A stretch of DNA of 64,000 nucleotides. Origin: Symsagittifera roscoffensis (lineage: Eukaryota > Xenacoelomorpha > Acoela > Convolutidae). The notes below the pieces were generated by a model. That model was not told the origin of the DNA. It was given only the letters and a program-made list of their open reading frames with translations, and searched no databases. Shown here piece by piece: positions 49,335 through 59,954 of the stretch. The stretch covers positions 11,843,186-11,907,185 of the forward strand of contig NC_087069.1 of NCBI RefSeq assembly GCF_963678635.1, read 5' to 3'. Position 1 is the first letter of the stretch. The number at the start of each line of letters is the position of its first letter. The position numbers were made by a program, and so were the translations under genes.

Positions 49335-49722
49335 TCAACACTAGTGAATTGAAGTCAACAAAGCTGCAATCATTCAGTACAAAATTAAAATATGACTCAA
49401 ATTAAAACTTAAAGTTGGCAAGAAAGCTCCGTACCTACTTTACAAAAAACATTTAAATTTTGACTGTAAAAAACAATTGCAGAGCTGTAAATTTCGACAT
49501 ATGTACACTTTCTAAGCTTTTTGGATACTTTTTAAGAAAAATCTTCACTTGAAATTTATTTTAACATTTATATGATTAACAAGTCTTTCAAATCCTAATT
49601 TTTTAAATGATTGCTTTTTTGTTGGTTAATTTTTCTGAGAAGCCTAAGGTCTGCGAAATAAAATAAAGAGTGTTGGGCATTTGATGTGTATAGTTGTGTA
49701 CAATTTCTGATGTTTATGGTTG
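49335..49722. other. Downstream flank of the gene
   Basis: AT-rich. 'aataaa' at about 49,660-49,665 ('gaaataaaataaagag') could serve as a polyadenylation signal. No other feature. Confidence 0.35.
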
Positions 49723-51335
49723 CCCGGGTTGACCAAAACTTCGAATCATACAATTTCCATTTATGAAAAATTTCTTGTCATACAATTCCATACAATGCCA
49801 TACGTACAGAACATTGTATGAAATCTCTATGATAAACATTGTTCCATATATGGAAATTGTATGACTAACAAATTGTCATAAATGGAAATTGTATGACTAA
49901 AAGTTTGCCATTTATGAAAATTGTATGACAAACAGTTTCCGGGAAAAAAACTTCATAAAAGGCACAATTTACATTAAAGCACATCTACTAAGCCGTGAAA
50001 TCTCTGAATAGAGAAGAAAACCTGAGAAAAGAAAGTTTTTTTTAGAAGTTGCAATCTCAGTTTCTTAATTTTCTGCAGGAAATCTTCTCAACTCTTTAGA
50101 TAGAAGCAAGGTCGTAATCTGATCCCCAGGGTAAATACTGGAGAGAGGGTTACCTCAAAATATATTTTTCAATAAAACCTGTATATCTCGGTGACAATCT
50201 CCGGCAAACCATCTGCAGTTCGGCAATCACATCGTGAATCCATTTTTTCTGACATCCACAACTGCATTTCCTATTTTGATACATGCTTAAAATTAAGAGT
50301 CAAATACCTTGGAGTTGTGATGGATCGAAAATTAAGTAACCAACAGAAGAAATTAAAAAACATACTAAGAAAAGGAGTAGTCAATTGCTGTGCAATTAGC
50401 ACAGAATGCAAGGACAATACTGCTTGAAAGAATTTCAAAAGAATTTTTGTCTTTCATTTAGTGACATTCGTTATGCGTGGTGTGATAAGAGAACTATTAA
50501 AGCACGTTATTGTTATCGACAAAATCGTCAATGGTTCAGTTCAAAAAACGAAAAATCACCAAAAAGTTTTATTAAACTAATTTTAAAGAAAAAAATGTTG
50601 GAGTAACTTTAGGAGTACGTTTCAGGAATTAAAAACTGGCAACTGACCCAAAAACATTTTACACTCTTTAAAAAATGTTTGAAAAACTTTTCCTATGCAC
50701 TTCTGGTATGCTGAAAGCTTCTGGGAAAAAATGCTTGTCATACAAATATCATATATGGAAACTGCATGACAAGCAATTTTTAGCTTAAAAGTGAAATTTT
50801 TGTCTTTAGAGTCGGAAGTGCTCTCAGTGAAGCAAAAAAGCTCCTAACTAATTAAAATTTGGTTACAAACAGCTTTCGAAATTTTTTTTTTTAAATTTTG
50901 CCTTCTATGGAAAAACGCTTACCATACAAGTTTCATGTATGTAAATTGTATGATAAACAATTTTTAGTTACAAGTAAAATTTTGTTTTTGGAGTCGAAAG
51001 TGCTCTCAATGAAGGACAAAATGCTCCTAACTAATTAAAACTTGATTACAAACAGCTTTCGAAAGATTTTTAAAAATTTTGCTTTTTATGGAAAAACGTT
51101 TATCATACAATTTTCATATATGGAAATTGTATGATAAACGTTTTTTACAAAAAAAATTAGGGTTTTTTTTTCACCAGACTGTTTTAATTAGATCACATAG
51201 TCGCAGAAATAAGTAGGAATCTTTTTCCAATGTTTTTTTGAAATTGTATGAAAATTGTATGACAAGCAGTTTTCCATACACTTGATGTATGGAATTGTAT
51301 GATAAGCATTTTCGGTGTATGGAGGTCAACCCGGG
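49723..51335. mobile_element. Non-autonomous DNA element, CCCGGGTTGA ends, copy 2 (1,613 bp)
   Basis: Starts 'cccgggttgacc' and ends with the exact complement 'ggtcaacccggg'. 'tg' lies outside both ends, a likely 2-bp target duplication. Near both ends and in three internal blocks it carries 'gcttatcatacaattt...' words in both orientations, several as near-perfect palindromes (for example 51,093-51,140, arms of ~18 bp around 'tcatata'). There is no transposase. It is longer than copy 1, partly because of a nested reverse-transcriptase-like fragment at 50.2 kb. Confidence 0.8.
50185..50427 (+). pseudogene. Fragment resembling non-LTR reverse transcriptase
   Basis: The frame contains 'LKLRVKYLGVVMDRKLS', which resembles the conserved K-YLG-x-x-D-x-L block seen near the C-terminal side of the reverse-transcriptase domain of jockey- and RTE-type retrotransposons. 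The upstream 'SGKPSAVRQSHRESI' is compatible. No active-site box (YADD) is in the ~80 codons, and the frame ends at a stop. It looks like a short relic inserted into the CCCGGG element. Confidence 0.45.
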
Positions 51336-51514
51336 TGCCTTCAGCTTTATGTAGAGATACGTACCAGGTAGTTGATTGGCTTGTTGTAAAATCTTGTCCT
51401 TTTACTAGGTACCTTTTACAAAACTTTTTACAGCATATATAACACATTTCAGCGATGCAAATTAATCATCAATAATCAATCATTATTCAGCGCGATTTAT
51501 TTCAAAATCATTTT
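51336..51514. other. Spacer between two mobile elements
   Basis: Short AT-rich spacer with nothing recognised. Confidence 0.4.
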
Positions 51515-51850
51515 GGGGATAAACCGTTCAATTCCCCCCCCCCCCCCCTCCCTCCCACGAATTGATTTAGGGGAGACAAAATCGGGGTTATTCAAGAAAT
51601 ACCTTTGCGTATACCTTACTTTTATAGAAAAATAAAAATAAAGTTAGATAAAATTGATTGAAAACACGTTAGTTAGGTTATTAACACCTTCAAATGCAAT
51701 CTCACATAAAAAGTGTGAAAACCAATTTTATGTGCGTTTTTGTTTAAAATGGATACCTTATACAGAATTAATTTTAATTTAAAACGTGGCTAGGGGCAAA
51801 AATCTACTGTTGGTCACTTAGGGGGGTGGGGGATTGTGCGGTTGATCCCC
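51515..51850. mobile_element. MITE with GGGGATMAACCG / C-rich ends, 336 bp
   Basis: The left end 'ggggataaaccgttcaattc', followed by a 17-C tract, pairs with the complement of the right end ('ggggggtgggggattgtgcg' plus 'gttgatcccc'). After complementing, 'GGGGATcAACCGcaCAATcCCCC' elements line up. Flanking 'ttt' on both sides may be the target duplication. No coding capacity. Confidence 0.6.
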
Positions 51851-51990
51851 TTTCGATTATTGCTATTGCTATACTATGCTGACAACTAGAAAAACTGCGC
51901 AATAAATTGAATGCAGTTCAATCGTCTGAAATTTTTCACTGAGGAGATTATGTTCGCTCGTTAAACCTTCTCACTTGCACATTACACTAT

Positions 51991-52647
51991 CTACCCTAGT
52001 TGATCAAGGGAGGCTATCCTGCAAAATCTTGCAAAAATATTGCAAGATACTTTTAAACAAGATGCATCTCTTTAAACGTTCTTGCTAGACAACATCCTGA
52101 AAGATAACCTTAATTCTATAAAGATCTCTAAAGACATGAATTCTTTTGTGAAAAAAACTTTACATTATTAGACAGGTTAATTTTTTTTACCAGTAGACAC
52201 TTTACCAGTAGCAAAAAAAATTAAATACTTGAACAAATCAAGTTTAGAAAGAAAGAAATAATCTCATAATAAGATGAACATAATTATTTATCAGATTTAT
52301 TGGAACTCAAAATACAAGATGTCTCCAGCTAATTGACTCTAATCAACAAAGTTTTGACAAAAAATTTAAACTTAACCGCTAGAGTGGCAAAAAAAACTAG
52401 ATGAAAAGATCCAAAAAAGTTGTTTTTTGAAAATTTTTATTTTGAAATGCATAAATTATATAGACAATTTGAAACTATATGCATCACGGAAAAAAATCAA
52501 AACTTATATGAACATTTTCGAAATTTATTTGACCTAAATTTTTTCCGAGCTTGAACTCAGAACTCTTTATAGCCGGTTATCTTGCAAGATCTTGCAAGAG
52601 TCTTGCAAGATTCTTGCAAGATAACCCTCCTTAATCGACTAGGGTAG
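51991..52647. mobile_element. Inverted-repeat element with TCTTGCAAGA subterminal repeats, 657 bp
   Basis: The left end 'ctaccctagttgatcaaggg' and the complement of the right end 'ctaccctagtcgattaagga' agree over ~34 bp, with only transitions as mismatches. Just inside each end are repeats of the self-complementary decamer TCTTGCAAGA: degenerate at the left (52,018-52,050) and about four at the right (52,580-52,622). Such repeats are typical transposase-binding arrays. The outer bases on the right read 'cacta' on the complement, so a CACTA-type origin is possible but unproven. No transposase. Confidence 0.75.
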
Positions 52648-53279
52648 TGGAACGCGCAGAAGTTTTTCTGGGGGGGGGGTTCGGAAGAATTTACCGGCTT
52701 TTTTTTAAGATTGACCAGTTTAATTTTCCGAGCTCTCCCAAAAATAGTATGAGTACCCTAATTTGTGAAAAATTAAAAAAATTGGGCTTCTTTTCGGCGC
52801 GCGCTCCTCCCTCTAAACTAGTTTTTTTAGAAAAATTTTGAGGTTGTTCAGTGATGAAGTTATAAAGTTATAAAGTTAAGACTTGGCAACCAGAATCTGC
52901 AGAAAAATCTTTTTAACGCTTTTTTATTAGCTCATATCAAGGAGAGCATGTCTCCCTTGAGTTTAGTTGATGTTTTGTTTTAACACACAAGATAATGTAC
53001 TGTGCCGAGCAAACATAAACTCCCCAATGAAAATTTTCAGACGATTCAACTGGATTCAACTTTTTGGGTAGTTTTTATAATTGCCAGCATAATATAGCAA
53101 TAGTCTTTCCAATTTCCTGAACATGCTTTCTCTTTATTGCAGTAGGGTTGCGCGTAAAATTGCTTATTTTGTCAGGAAGCTCCAGCTCGGCGCTAAATGG
53201 GGAATTTAGAGTTTCGGCGAAGAGATGATAGAAAGACCTATGTTTTTTGTGGGAGGCGATCAGGGGGGTGTGTAGAAGA
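52648..53279. other. Intergenic, nothing recognised
   Basis: Contains a G-run near 52,670 and AT-rich sequence. No supported gene. Confidence 0.4.
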
Positions 53280-53287
53280 AGAACCCA

Positions 53288-53595
53288 ATGTATTAAGATA
53301 GGGAATCAAGTATCCGGTCTTCACCCTATGTATTAAGATAGGGAATAGATTTCGTATGTATTAAGATAGGGAATAGGTTTCCCATTGTATTAAGATACCA
53401 GGTGTCAGATGGTAAGCTTTTTTCGGCGCCCGAATTTCCCTTGTATAAGGATAGTCTGAAGATTTCCCTATGTAAAATGATTCAGTGTAGGGAATTAGGA
53501 ACTCGTTAAGATAGGGAATAGTTTTTTCAATGTATTAAGATGTGTAATTGGCTTCAGATGGTAAGTTTTAGAAAAAATTTTCGGCGCCCGATCTT
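53288..53595 (+). repeat. ATGTATTAAGATAGGGAAT minisatellite
   Basis: Five or six units of 'atgtattaagatagggaat', full or partial, are interspersed with 'agatggtaag' and 'ttttcggcgcccga' (each twice). It lies about 260 bp beyond the end of the polymerase gene, so it may be part of a terminal region of that element. Confidence 0.75.
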
Positions 53596-53857
53596 GCCAT
53601 GTTTATAGATTCTCAGCACCAATCCGATAGAGTATAGGTTTCTCAATGTTTTCAGGTATGATTTCATTTTGTTCTCAATCATTTGATTTATATTGAAAGT
53701 GTCTGAAACTATGCTAAAATCTAACTGAAGCTTCAAAGAAGAAATAAAGTTTTCCAAAAAAATAATTTACTGTAAATTGTTTTACTACAGTTGAAGAAAT
53801 AAATAACATGTAAATTATTGCATCGTATAAAGTTTTACTACAGTTTACAGTTTGAAT

Positions 53858-54366
53858 TTACAATTTAAATGGCTTAGTGTTTACTCCATCATTAGGATTT
53901 TCCCTTTTCGGGTAAAAGAAACTGAGTCCTTCTTTAGTTTGTTCATATGTTCCGACTAAATGATTGGAGGTTTTGAATCCGCGATTCGTTGACTTCAAAT
54001 TTACAGCTTAGTCAAGAACTCGTCTGTATTTAGACTTTGGTCCATCCCCAGTATCTTCTAGCGTTCTTTTGTTGAGTCCTTTGCTACTAAATTTAAATTT
54101 GTCGCTCTTACTATCATAGCAGCAATACGGCATAGCAATATTTCAGTATAGCGAAATTCTTCTTTGAGTAGACCGCGTTCTCGTTTGTCATGCTTTTTAG
54201 GGACAACGCAGCATATAAGTGGTAAGAAATTTTTCTTTGCATCGGCAATACAGTCATTTCTGCAGTCTTTTCGACGGATTTGTAGCCATTGAGTTTTGTT
54301 CTCAGGTAAAAAACAGTCCTCCAAGTTCTCTTCGGCTAATTCTAGATACAGAGAATCTGTATCCAT
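53858..54366 (-). pseudogene. Polymerase relic: motif C and C-terminus
   Basis: 'MDTDSLYL' (54,352-54,363 for DTDS) is motif C, the catalytic D-T-D. The frame runs to 54,058, then continues in another frame from 'KYRRVLD', one TAA, then 'STNRGFKTSNHLVGTYEQTK' to the natural-looking stop at 53,858-53,860. Confidence 0.85.
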
Positions 54367-54540
54367 CTCCAGTTCCTCAATCTTATTCTCATTGCAATAA
54401 TAAATTTTTTTTTAAAAAAACACCAACATTCTAAGTTTAGCGTATTGGTGATGAAAAAGCCTACAATAATTGGTTCTCTTCGATTGTTGACTTTAAGAGT
54501 TCTAATTCAAATTAATCTTTTTTCACAACATTCAATTGCC

Positions 54541-54903
54541 TTAAAAATTTTCGCTTTTTGTTTTGTGTGTCTTCTCATTGCCCAGATATTTGGTTTTCTT
54601 GTGTCTGGATCTGTCGATAATTTGATAACCGTACGAACTGTTACCGAGAAGGTTTATGGTCTCAGCAACAACTCCAGAGTGTGGATTCTCGTCTCCTTCT
54701 CGTCGAGCATCAACAACATATTGAAAAACAATTTTGAATTCTTTCCTAGGTTTGTAATCAACAAACCGATAAAATTTTGTACATTGAAGTCCACGACTTA
54801 GACAGAAGTTGAGAAGGGGGGTGATGATTGTGCCTCTTTTTAAATTAAAATTGGAAGTCAACATTTGTTGTGGAGTTTTCAAAAAAACCGTTTTCTTCGG
54901 CAT
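54541..54903 (-). pseudogene. Polymerase relic: palm motif B segment
   Basis: 120 codons. 'LLGNSSYGYQ' (54,628-54,642 for NSSYG) is motif B (N-S-x-Y-G), in which the last Tyr and Gly contact the nucleotide. The preceding 'VVDARREGDEN' is typical of this branch. The reading frame is lost soon after 'KTHKTK'. Confidence 0.85.
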
Positions 54904-55198
54904 AGTTTTTTGATGTATTCTCCTTTATCGTTACGGCAGACGTCAATACTTTCAAATATTGGACAAAATTGAAAATGTGGGCTTCAACTTGTCGGGAACT
55001 ATTCAATCACATTGCACATTGCCAAAAAAAGATCCGTTTTTTATTTTTTCAAGTAAAGAATCAGTAGACAGAGTTTTTCTATATGGAATTTTTGTCCTGA
55101 CATAATTCTTGAATAAAGAATTTGTTTTGAAATGCTCCCATCACTCACACTCCCTCTTTTCCTGAATATTTAACCAGTTTCTTTTATGTACTCTCGCC

Positions 55199-55585
55199 TC
55201 AACTCATCAATTTCTCGCTCCTTATTTCCCTTTCAAGATTTTGTTCTGACAACGATGGACGGGCTTCTTGGCATGACCAGAAGGGATAGTAGCAACCCAT
55301 AGCTATAAATACTGCTTTACAGTGATCGCAGAAGCCATCAACTTGGAAACAGTCAATTGTCTTCTGCTTACCGGTTGTGTAAAAACTCTCAATTTTACAC
55401 TCTGTTCTCAATTCTTGATAGAAGGACATTACCATGTTCTCGAAATTTCTTGTCTGTTTGTTTTTAGTTTTGAAACGATCAGTTTCAGAGTCAAACTTCC
55501 ATCTTGTGTTAAATCGGGTCGGCATCTCTTGGCACATTGAGAAAAAATATAAATGGCTAGCGTCAATTCCAACTATGTCTTCCAA
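55199..55585 (-). pseudogene. Polymerase relic: palm motif A segment
   Basis: 128 codons. 'GIDASHLYFFSM' starts near 55,567. Its D-x-S-x-L-Y layout corresponds to motif A of family B, where the Asp binds metal, though the residues after it deviate from the usual SLYP. Further on are paired cysteines (DHCKAVF, CYYPFWSC). Confidence 0.7.
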
Positions 55586-55663
55586 ACATTAGACGAATTG
55601 TGAATATAGGTTTGATCGACTCAGCTATTTGTTACACCATCGTAGGAAGTCTTTCAAACAAGA

Positions 55664-56176
55664 TCAATTTTCGAAACCTTTTGGTGGAAGTGATTGAACA
55701 CGTATCTTTTTCAGCGCACTTTGTTGATCAAGTCCTCCTTTAACAGATTTTCGGTAATCGTTGAAATCTTTCTCAAGATGGTTGTCATTTCTCAGTTTGC
55801 TGAAAAAGGCTTCATATGGAGGCAATTTCGTACCGTCAAGATTGTCTGGACTGTCAAACAATTCATAAGGGAAAAAATCTTTCGTTTCAGTTGCTTTATA
55901 GGCTTTCAGAAACAAATCCAAGGTTCTTGCTTCTCTAAGAAACTTCAATGTGTCAAAAAACTGTACATCTTCAATCTTGAATGATATGAAATCACTTCCT
56001 TTTTTAATGACTGTTGGTTTGATTTCTTTATCACATATAAGGTACGGGATCAAATAAGATGTGATAAGGCTCAGATCGTATCTGCCGCTATTGAAGTCGA
56101 ACACCGGTAAAGTATTAATATAGCGCTTTAAAAGCTGTTTCGAGTCGATCAGCTGATTTTTTGAACTCTTAAGCAA
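55664..56176 (-). pseudogene. Polymerase relic: exonuclease Exo II/III segment
   Basis: A 170-codon open piece. 'FDFNSGRYDLSLI' (56,072-56,100) has the N-x-x-x-Y-D of Exo II. 'RTLDLFLKAYKATETKDFFPY' and 'LPPYEAFFSKLRND' are family-typical blocks downstream. It is the longest unbroken part of the relic. Confidence 0.8.
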
Positions 56177-56339
56177 TACGCCGACATGTCATCTTCCTCG
56201 CCATCCTCGACACAATCATCTTCATTATCGAAGACTTCTAGTCTTCTAATTGAAATTCTATTGTTGAGTTTATGAAAGATGCTTTTGATTTGATTGTTGA
56301 CAGTGTATTCGATTTCTTGAACCTAGGTTCTTATTTGTA

Positions 56340-57300
56340 ATTTGCTTTTTTCAGCCAGAAGTTTCAAATTGCTAACAAAAGCAATTATTAGGAGTTCTGG
56401 ATCGTTTTCACACAAGAAAATTGGATCATCTTGCAGAACTGAAGATATTGAGACGGAAATAGGGACATGTTTTCCAATCTACGGAGTTGTTTTGGTCGCT
56501 TTCAATTCTTATGCGGGAACCCAAACCATTTCGAAGTCAAAAACTGCTACATTACTAAAAGAGTTTCTGAGCTGTAGAATAGGGAATGCCGAATCCATCC
56601 AGTTTCTCGAAAATAGTTTCTTGCAGTGTGTACGCGTTTTAGGATAAATAAGTCACACTCTATCTATACACGTTAGAAGATGTCGGTTGAATTTGTCTGA
56701 TCCGTTGAAGAAACGGTCACAACTAGGTCATCGGAAACACTTGAAGAAAGAATCAATACCATTCGTTTGAATGATATGGTTAATGAGTCTTAACATTTTA
56801 ACTCTTTTTTCAAGTTTTTCAATGCTTCGTCTGGCTAATTCCTTATTATATTCTCCTTATTGATTGTCAAAACCGTTAATGAATATGTTGCGTTCAACTA
56901 TTTCCTCAACAAAAGATAGATCATCAATTGACACTCCACGAAAGTTCTTAGTATCGTATCCAGACTTTGATACAAGCTCTGTAAACACCTGAGATGTATG
57001 AGCATCGTGATTACTATGGCTATACAAATAGATTGGTAACGCATGGAAAAAGCAAAGATGATTTTTTGTATGTTTGTTTATCTTTGTCCGATAAAAGACA
57101 GTTTACTGAATGGTTTTTCAATAAAGGCTCGATTAAAATTGGGATGGTTTTTAGTTTTGCAGCGTAAATAGTCATCAACTTGAACCATATTTATCAACTT
57201 GAACCTCCACTTTGTGTTCTGCCGGTCCTTAGTACATTGCATCACGATACCAAACTTTCAACTTTTCACTGGATTGAAATCAAGTCCGCTTTCGTACTAA
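56340..57300 (-). pseudogene. Polymerase relic: middle N-terminal region and Exo I
   Basis: Fragments in changing frames: 'CTKDRQNTKWRFKLI' near 57.2 kb, then a ~65-residue open piece from LCFFHALPIYLYSHSNHD near 57.05 kb. 'PSCDRFFNGSDKFNRHLLTC' near 56.7 kb looks like another C2H2-type finger whose first Cys codon is now TGA (56,728-56,730). 'VAVFDFEMVW' (FDFE at about 56,530-56,541) has the D-x-E of an Exo I motif. Confidence 0.7.
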
Positions 57301-57384
57301 ATAATTGCGATTTTTTGAACAAAGTATCGTTTTCGTGTGAGTACTAATACCGATTTTCTCCCGTTTTGACCTACAAGTAACAAA

Positions 57385-57880
57385 TCACAGAGCGATTTTG
57401 ATTTTTGCAGTGGAATCTAGCGTATTTAATACTTCTTCAAGGTTCTCGTTGATAATTTTGGTATCCAATTTTGACAAGTGGAAGTGAAACCTTTTCTGTC
57501 TCCCATTCTCCATCTCAGTATCCACCAGGAAGTGCTGACAAGCACTCAACTCTTCATTGAGTTTCTCTCCATCTTCCCCTTCCTGCTTCACAGTCTTGTT
57601 CAAGTCTGCAACCGTATCTCTTGGTTTCCGTTGTTTCGCTGCATATTCTTTTCTCCGATGTTGTAGGAGCGAGTAGTAAATCGGACAATCCTTCTCGCAA
57701 GTCGAGCAAACCGTTGACTACTTGGAACTTAAGGGCGCATGCTTTTTAGCCACGTGATAATTCATTTCTTGCTTATTGTAAATAAATTTCTCACAATTAG
57801 GACAACAAATAATCCCTGCTTGACAACTTTTGCGGTGTCGAGCTGCATTTTGACAAACATACATGTTTCCACAGTCAACG
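57385..57880 (-). pseudogene. Polymerase relic: N-terminal zinc-finger part
   Basis: In one frame with a single TAG at 57,718-57,720. A C2H2 finger reads C-x2-C-x12-H-x4-H within 'CPNCEKFIYNKQEMNYH'. A second reads 'CSTCEKDC...QH' but lacks its last His. A Lys/Arg-rich linker is followed by 'FHFHLSKLDTKIINENLEEV', a conserved block of this polymerase family. Upstream, a Cys-rich CGNMYVC stretch extends the region. Confidence 0.7.
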
Positions 57881-58265
57881 CACTACACTTTCTCGTTTCT
57901 ATTCAGCGACGGTATCTAAGAATGGGAGTAAAATTAAGTCTTAAGATAAAGGAATGGGGATTTAAGACAAAGTGGTAGATTTAAAATGTCCCAAAACAGT
58001 TAATAGATTATTAATACTTACTTTGAATTGTTGAAAATATTTGAAAAAACTTCAAGTAGTTTTACAAAAAATGTAGCGATTCCTCGTAACGTAAACAAAA
58101 TCAGAATGAAATAGTTTTTTTGCTGCTTAGGGAAAATCAACCAATCAGAATTGAGTTATATATTTTAGTATCACTGTTTGTCCGATATCAACCAATCCTA
58201 TTCCAGCATTTTCTAAAAGTGAACTGTTCATTATTTTTTGAACAAACCTAATCATAATTTGAAAA

Positions 58266-58493
58266 ATGTGTATCAAAAACCATTTGAACATTCCAATTGA
58301 TATTGCTATTGATGAAATAGATGTTGACTCTTACTTTTTTCATTGTTTTTTGGATATTTTTTTTCTACAGATTAGAGTTATCCGAATAGGTAAAGGTCTC
58401 TTTGGAGAAGATTACTCAATCAAAGAGTTCACTTTTGATCCGCATTTTGAGTATCAAAGCTTGAAGCTTACGGCTGAATTACACCTCACAAGG
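58266..58493 (+). CDS. Unknown coding fragment, possibly two exons
   Basis: Open for 76 codons from an ATG at 58,266. 'tttttttctacag' at 58,370 is a good acceptor, and 'caag/GTAAGG' at ~58,492 is a good donor. A core exon (~58,371-58,491) encoding IRVIRIGKGLFGEDYSIKEF... is therefore likely, with the stretch before it partly exon or intron. The product is unrecognised. The position next to the polymerase suggests it belongs to the same element, but a host exon cannot be excluded. Confidence 0.4.
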
Positions 58494-58499
58494 TAAGGA

Positions 58500-59330
58500 A
58501 GTTTTTTATTCTCGAGAATTTGAAATTAGTCAAAAAAAACGATAACCTATCAAAGACGATAATCTATCAAAGACGCTTTTTATCCCCTACCCGATACTCA
58601 AATTTGTTAAAAAAATCCCAGCAAAGTTCTCTATTCTTTCATTTTTCTCTAGGTTTTCAAAGTTGAAAGCCCAGCTTGATTCGGTTTCGACTCAAAATTC
58701 TAGAGATTTGCTTAGAAAAATTCATCAATTTTAAGTTATCCTCCCAAATTTAATTCAAAATCAAAGAACTTGACTATCTGCTCAAAAATCAGCCATTGTT
58801 GAGTAATAACTTACAACAATTTCAACTAACTTGAGGCAAAAATTTAGAGAAAAGCTACTGGTTTTACATTTTTTTCTTTTTTTACTTATATCGGCGATAT
58901 TTCATATTTTTACGGCAAACAATTTTTGGTCATTATTTTGCGACTGGTTTTTTGTTTATAATTTTTTTATTTGAAAGTTTTAAGCCTTTAAAAGGGTCCT
59001 CAGATTGGATACGACATTTAGAACAGTTCCATTTTTGTAATTGGAAACGACAATGCGTAAAAATTACCTAAATTGGACCTTTGTTTCCGATTGGACATGA
59101 CTTTTATAAACAAATTCCAAAAAATAAGAAGCTGAAATCTGATTGAACACGACTACAATCCAGAAAGAAAATCAATTCTGATTAGTTAAACGACATATTC
59201 GAGTCAAAGGTACCCCTCACTCCTAATTAAAAATCTTTTTATTTTCAATTAAACTACCGTCAACTAACTCCTTTTTCAGCTCTCAATGCCCAAATTTCAG
59301 CTTATCTTCCGTCAGCTACCCCCCCCCGCT
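58500..59330. other. Spacer in the element relic
   Basis: AT-rich, with a small duplicated 'gataacctatcaaagac'/'gataatctatcaaagac' at 58,540-58,575. No supported gene. Confidence 0.4.
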
Positions 59331-59333
59331 CAG

Positions 59334-59732
59334 CTCTAAACCACTCTTGTTTTTACTCTTTCACTCAACCTATTGATAAAAATGATCTTCTCAGTGCAAA
59401 ACAACAACCTCATGTGCTCATGCCTGATCTAGATCAAATTCAAGTGCGAGAAATAGACTCTGAAGTTTTTCTGGCAAGAAAGGACATCCCAATCCAAGTC
59501 TGAGCACAAGGGAATGAACTACCCCAACACTCCTAAATCAAGATATGTGTTTCAACCACTCGACAATTTCCGCTTTCCTTGGGAGGGAGCAGGATCAGAT
59601 GAGGGTTTCTAAGAAACAATGACGCCTCAAAACAACCCTCCACAACAAACACCAGCGATGGAACCTCGTCCAGCTCTGCGTTCTATAGAGAACCTCCAGA
59701 ATTCTTTTGCTGCTCGACAGCTCTTTGATTAA
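59334..59732 (+). pseudogene. Broken coding fragments ending in QLFD
   Basis: Three coding-like pieces in successive frames: one ending 'LMPDLDQIQVREIDSEVFL' near 59.5 kb, one around 'NTPKSRYVFQPLDNFRF' (59,514-59,612), and a 37-codon frame from 59,619 to 59,732 (MTPQNNPPQQTPAMEPRP...ARQLFD). The composition (P, Q, N rich, low A/T runs) is unlike the surroundings. A frameshift near 59,470 and a TAA at 59,610-59,612 split them. Function unknown. Confidence 0.45.
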
Positions 59733-59954
59733 AAATTTTTGTAAGTATTTTCTGTCGTCTGGTATTAACTATGTTTTTTGTAATTAAATAATTTTTTCAA
59801 TTTCATTTTAATTATGAGAATAGATGAGAGGTTCTTGGTAAAACCTTGAAAAACAATTAGACCTTATATTAGTGATCCGAAATCCCACACATGTTAAGAA
59901 ATTTGATTAGTTTTAACACTAAAACATTTGTACACAAATAAAAAATATCTGATG

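Larger units (their letters stand above)
53858..57880 (-). pseudogene. Family-B, protein-primed-type DNA polymerase relic (Polinton/Maverick-like)
   Basis: Read from high to low coordinates, one long protein-coding region can be followed for ~4 kb: zinc fingers (57.6-57.87 kb), a conserved N-terminal part (56.7-57.6), exonuclease motifs (56.53 and 56.08), palm motif A (55.55), motif B (54.63), motif C (54.36) and a C-terminal end with a stop at 53,858-53,860. It is broken by stops (for example TAG at 57,718-57,720, TGA at 56,728-56,730 and TAA near 54,010) and by several frameshifts, so it cannot make an active enzyme. The enzyme type replicates linear virus-like elements. The nearby ATPase-like relic and other fragments make a Polinton or related element the best identity. 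Confidence 0.85.

Noticed and set aside
54219..57978. + strand frames across the polymerase region (up to 118 codons)
   Set aside because: They are antisense to the polymerase relic, whose catalytic motifs are on the - strand.
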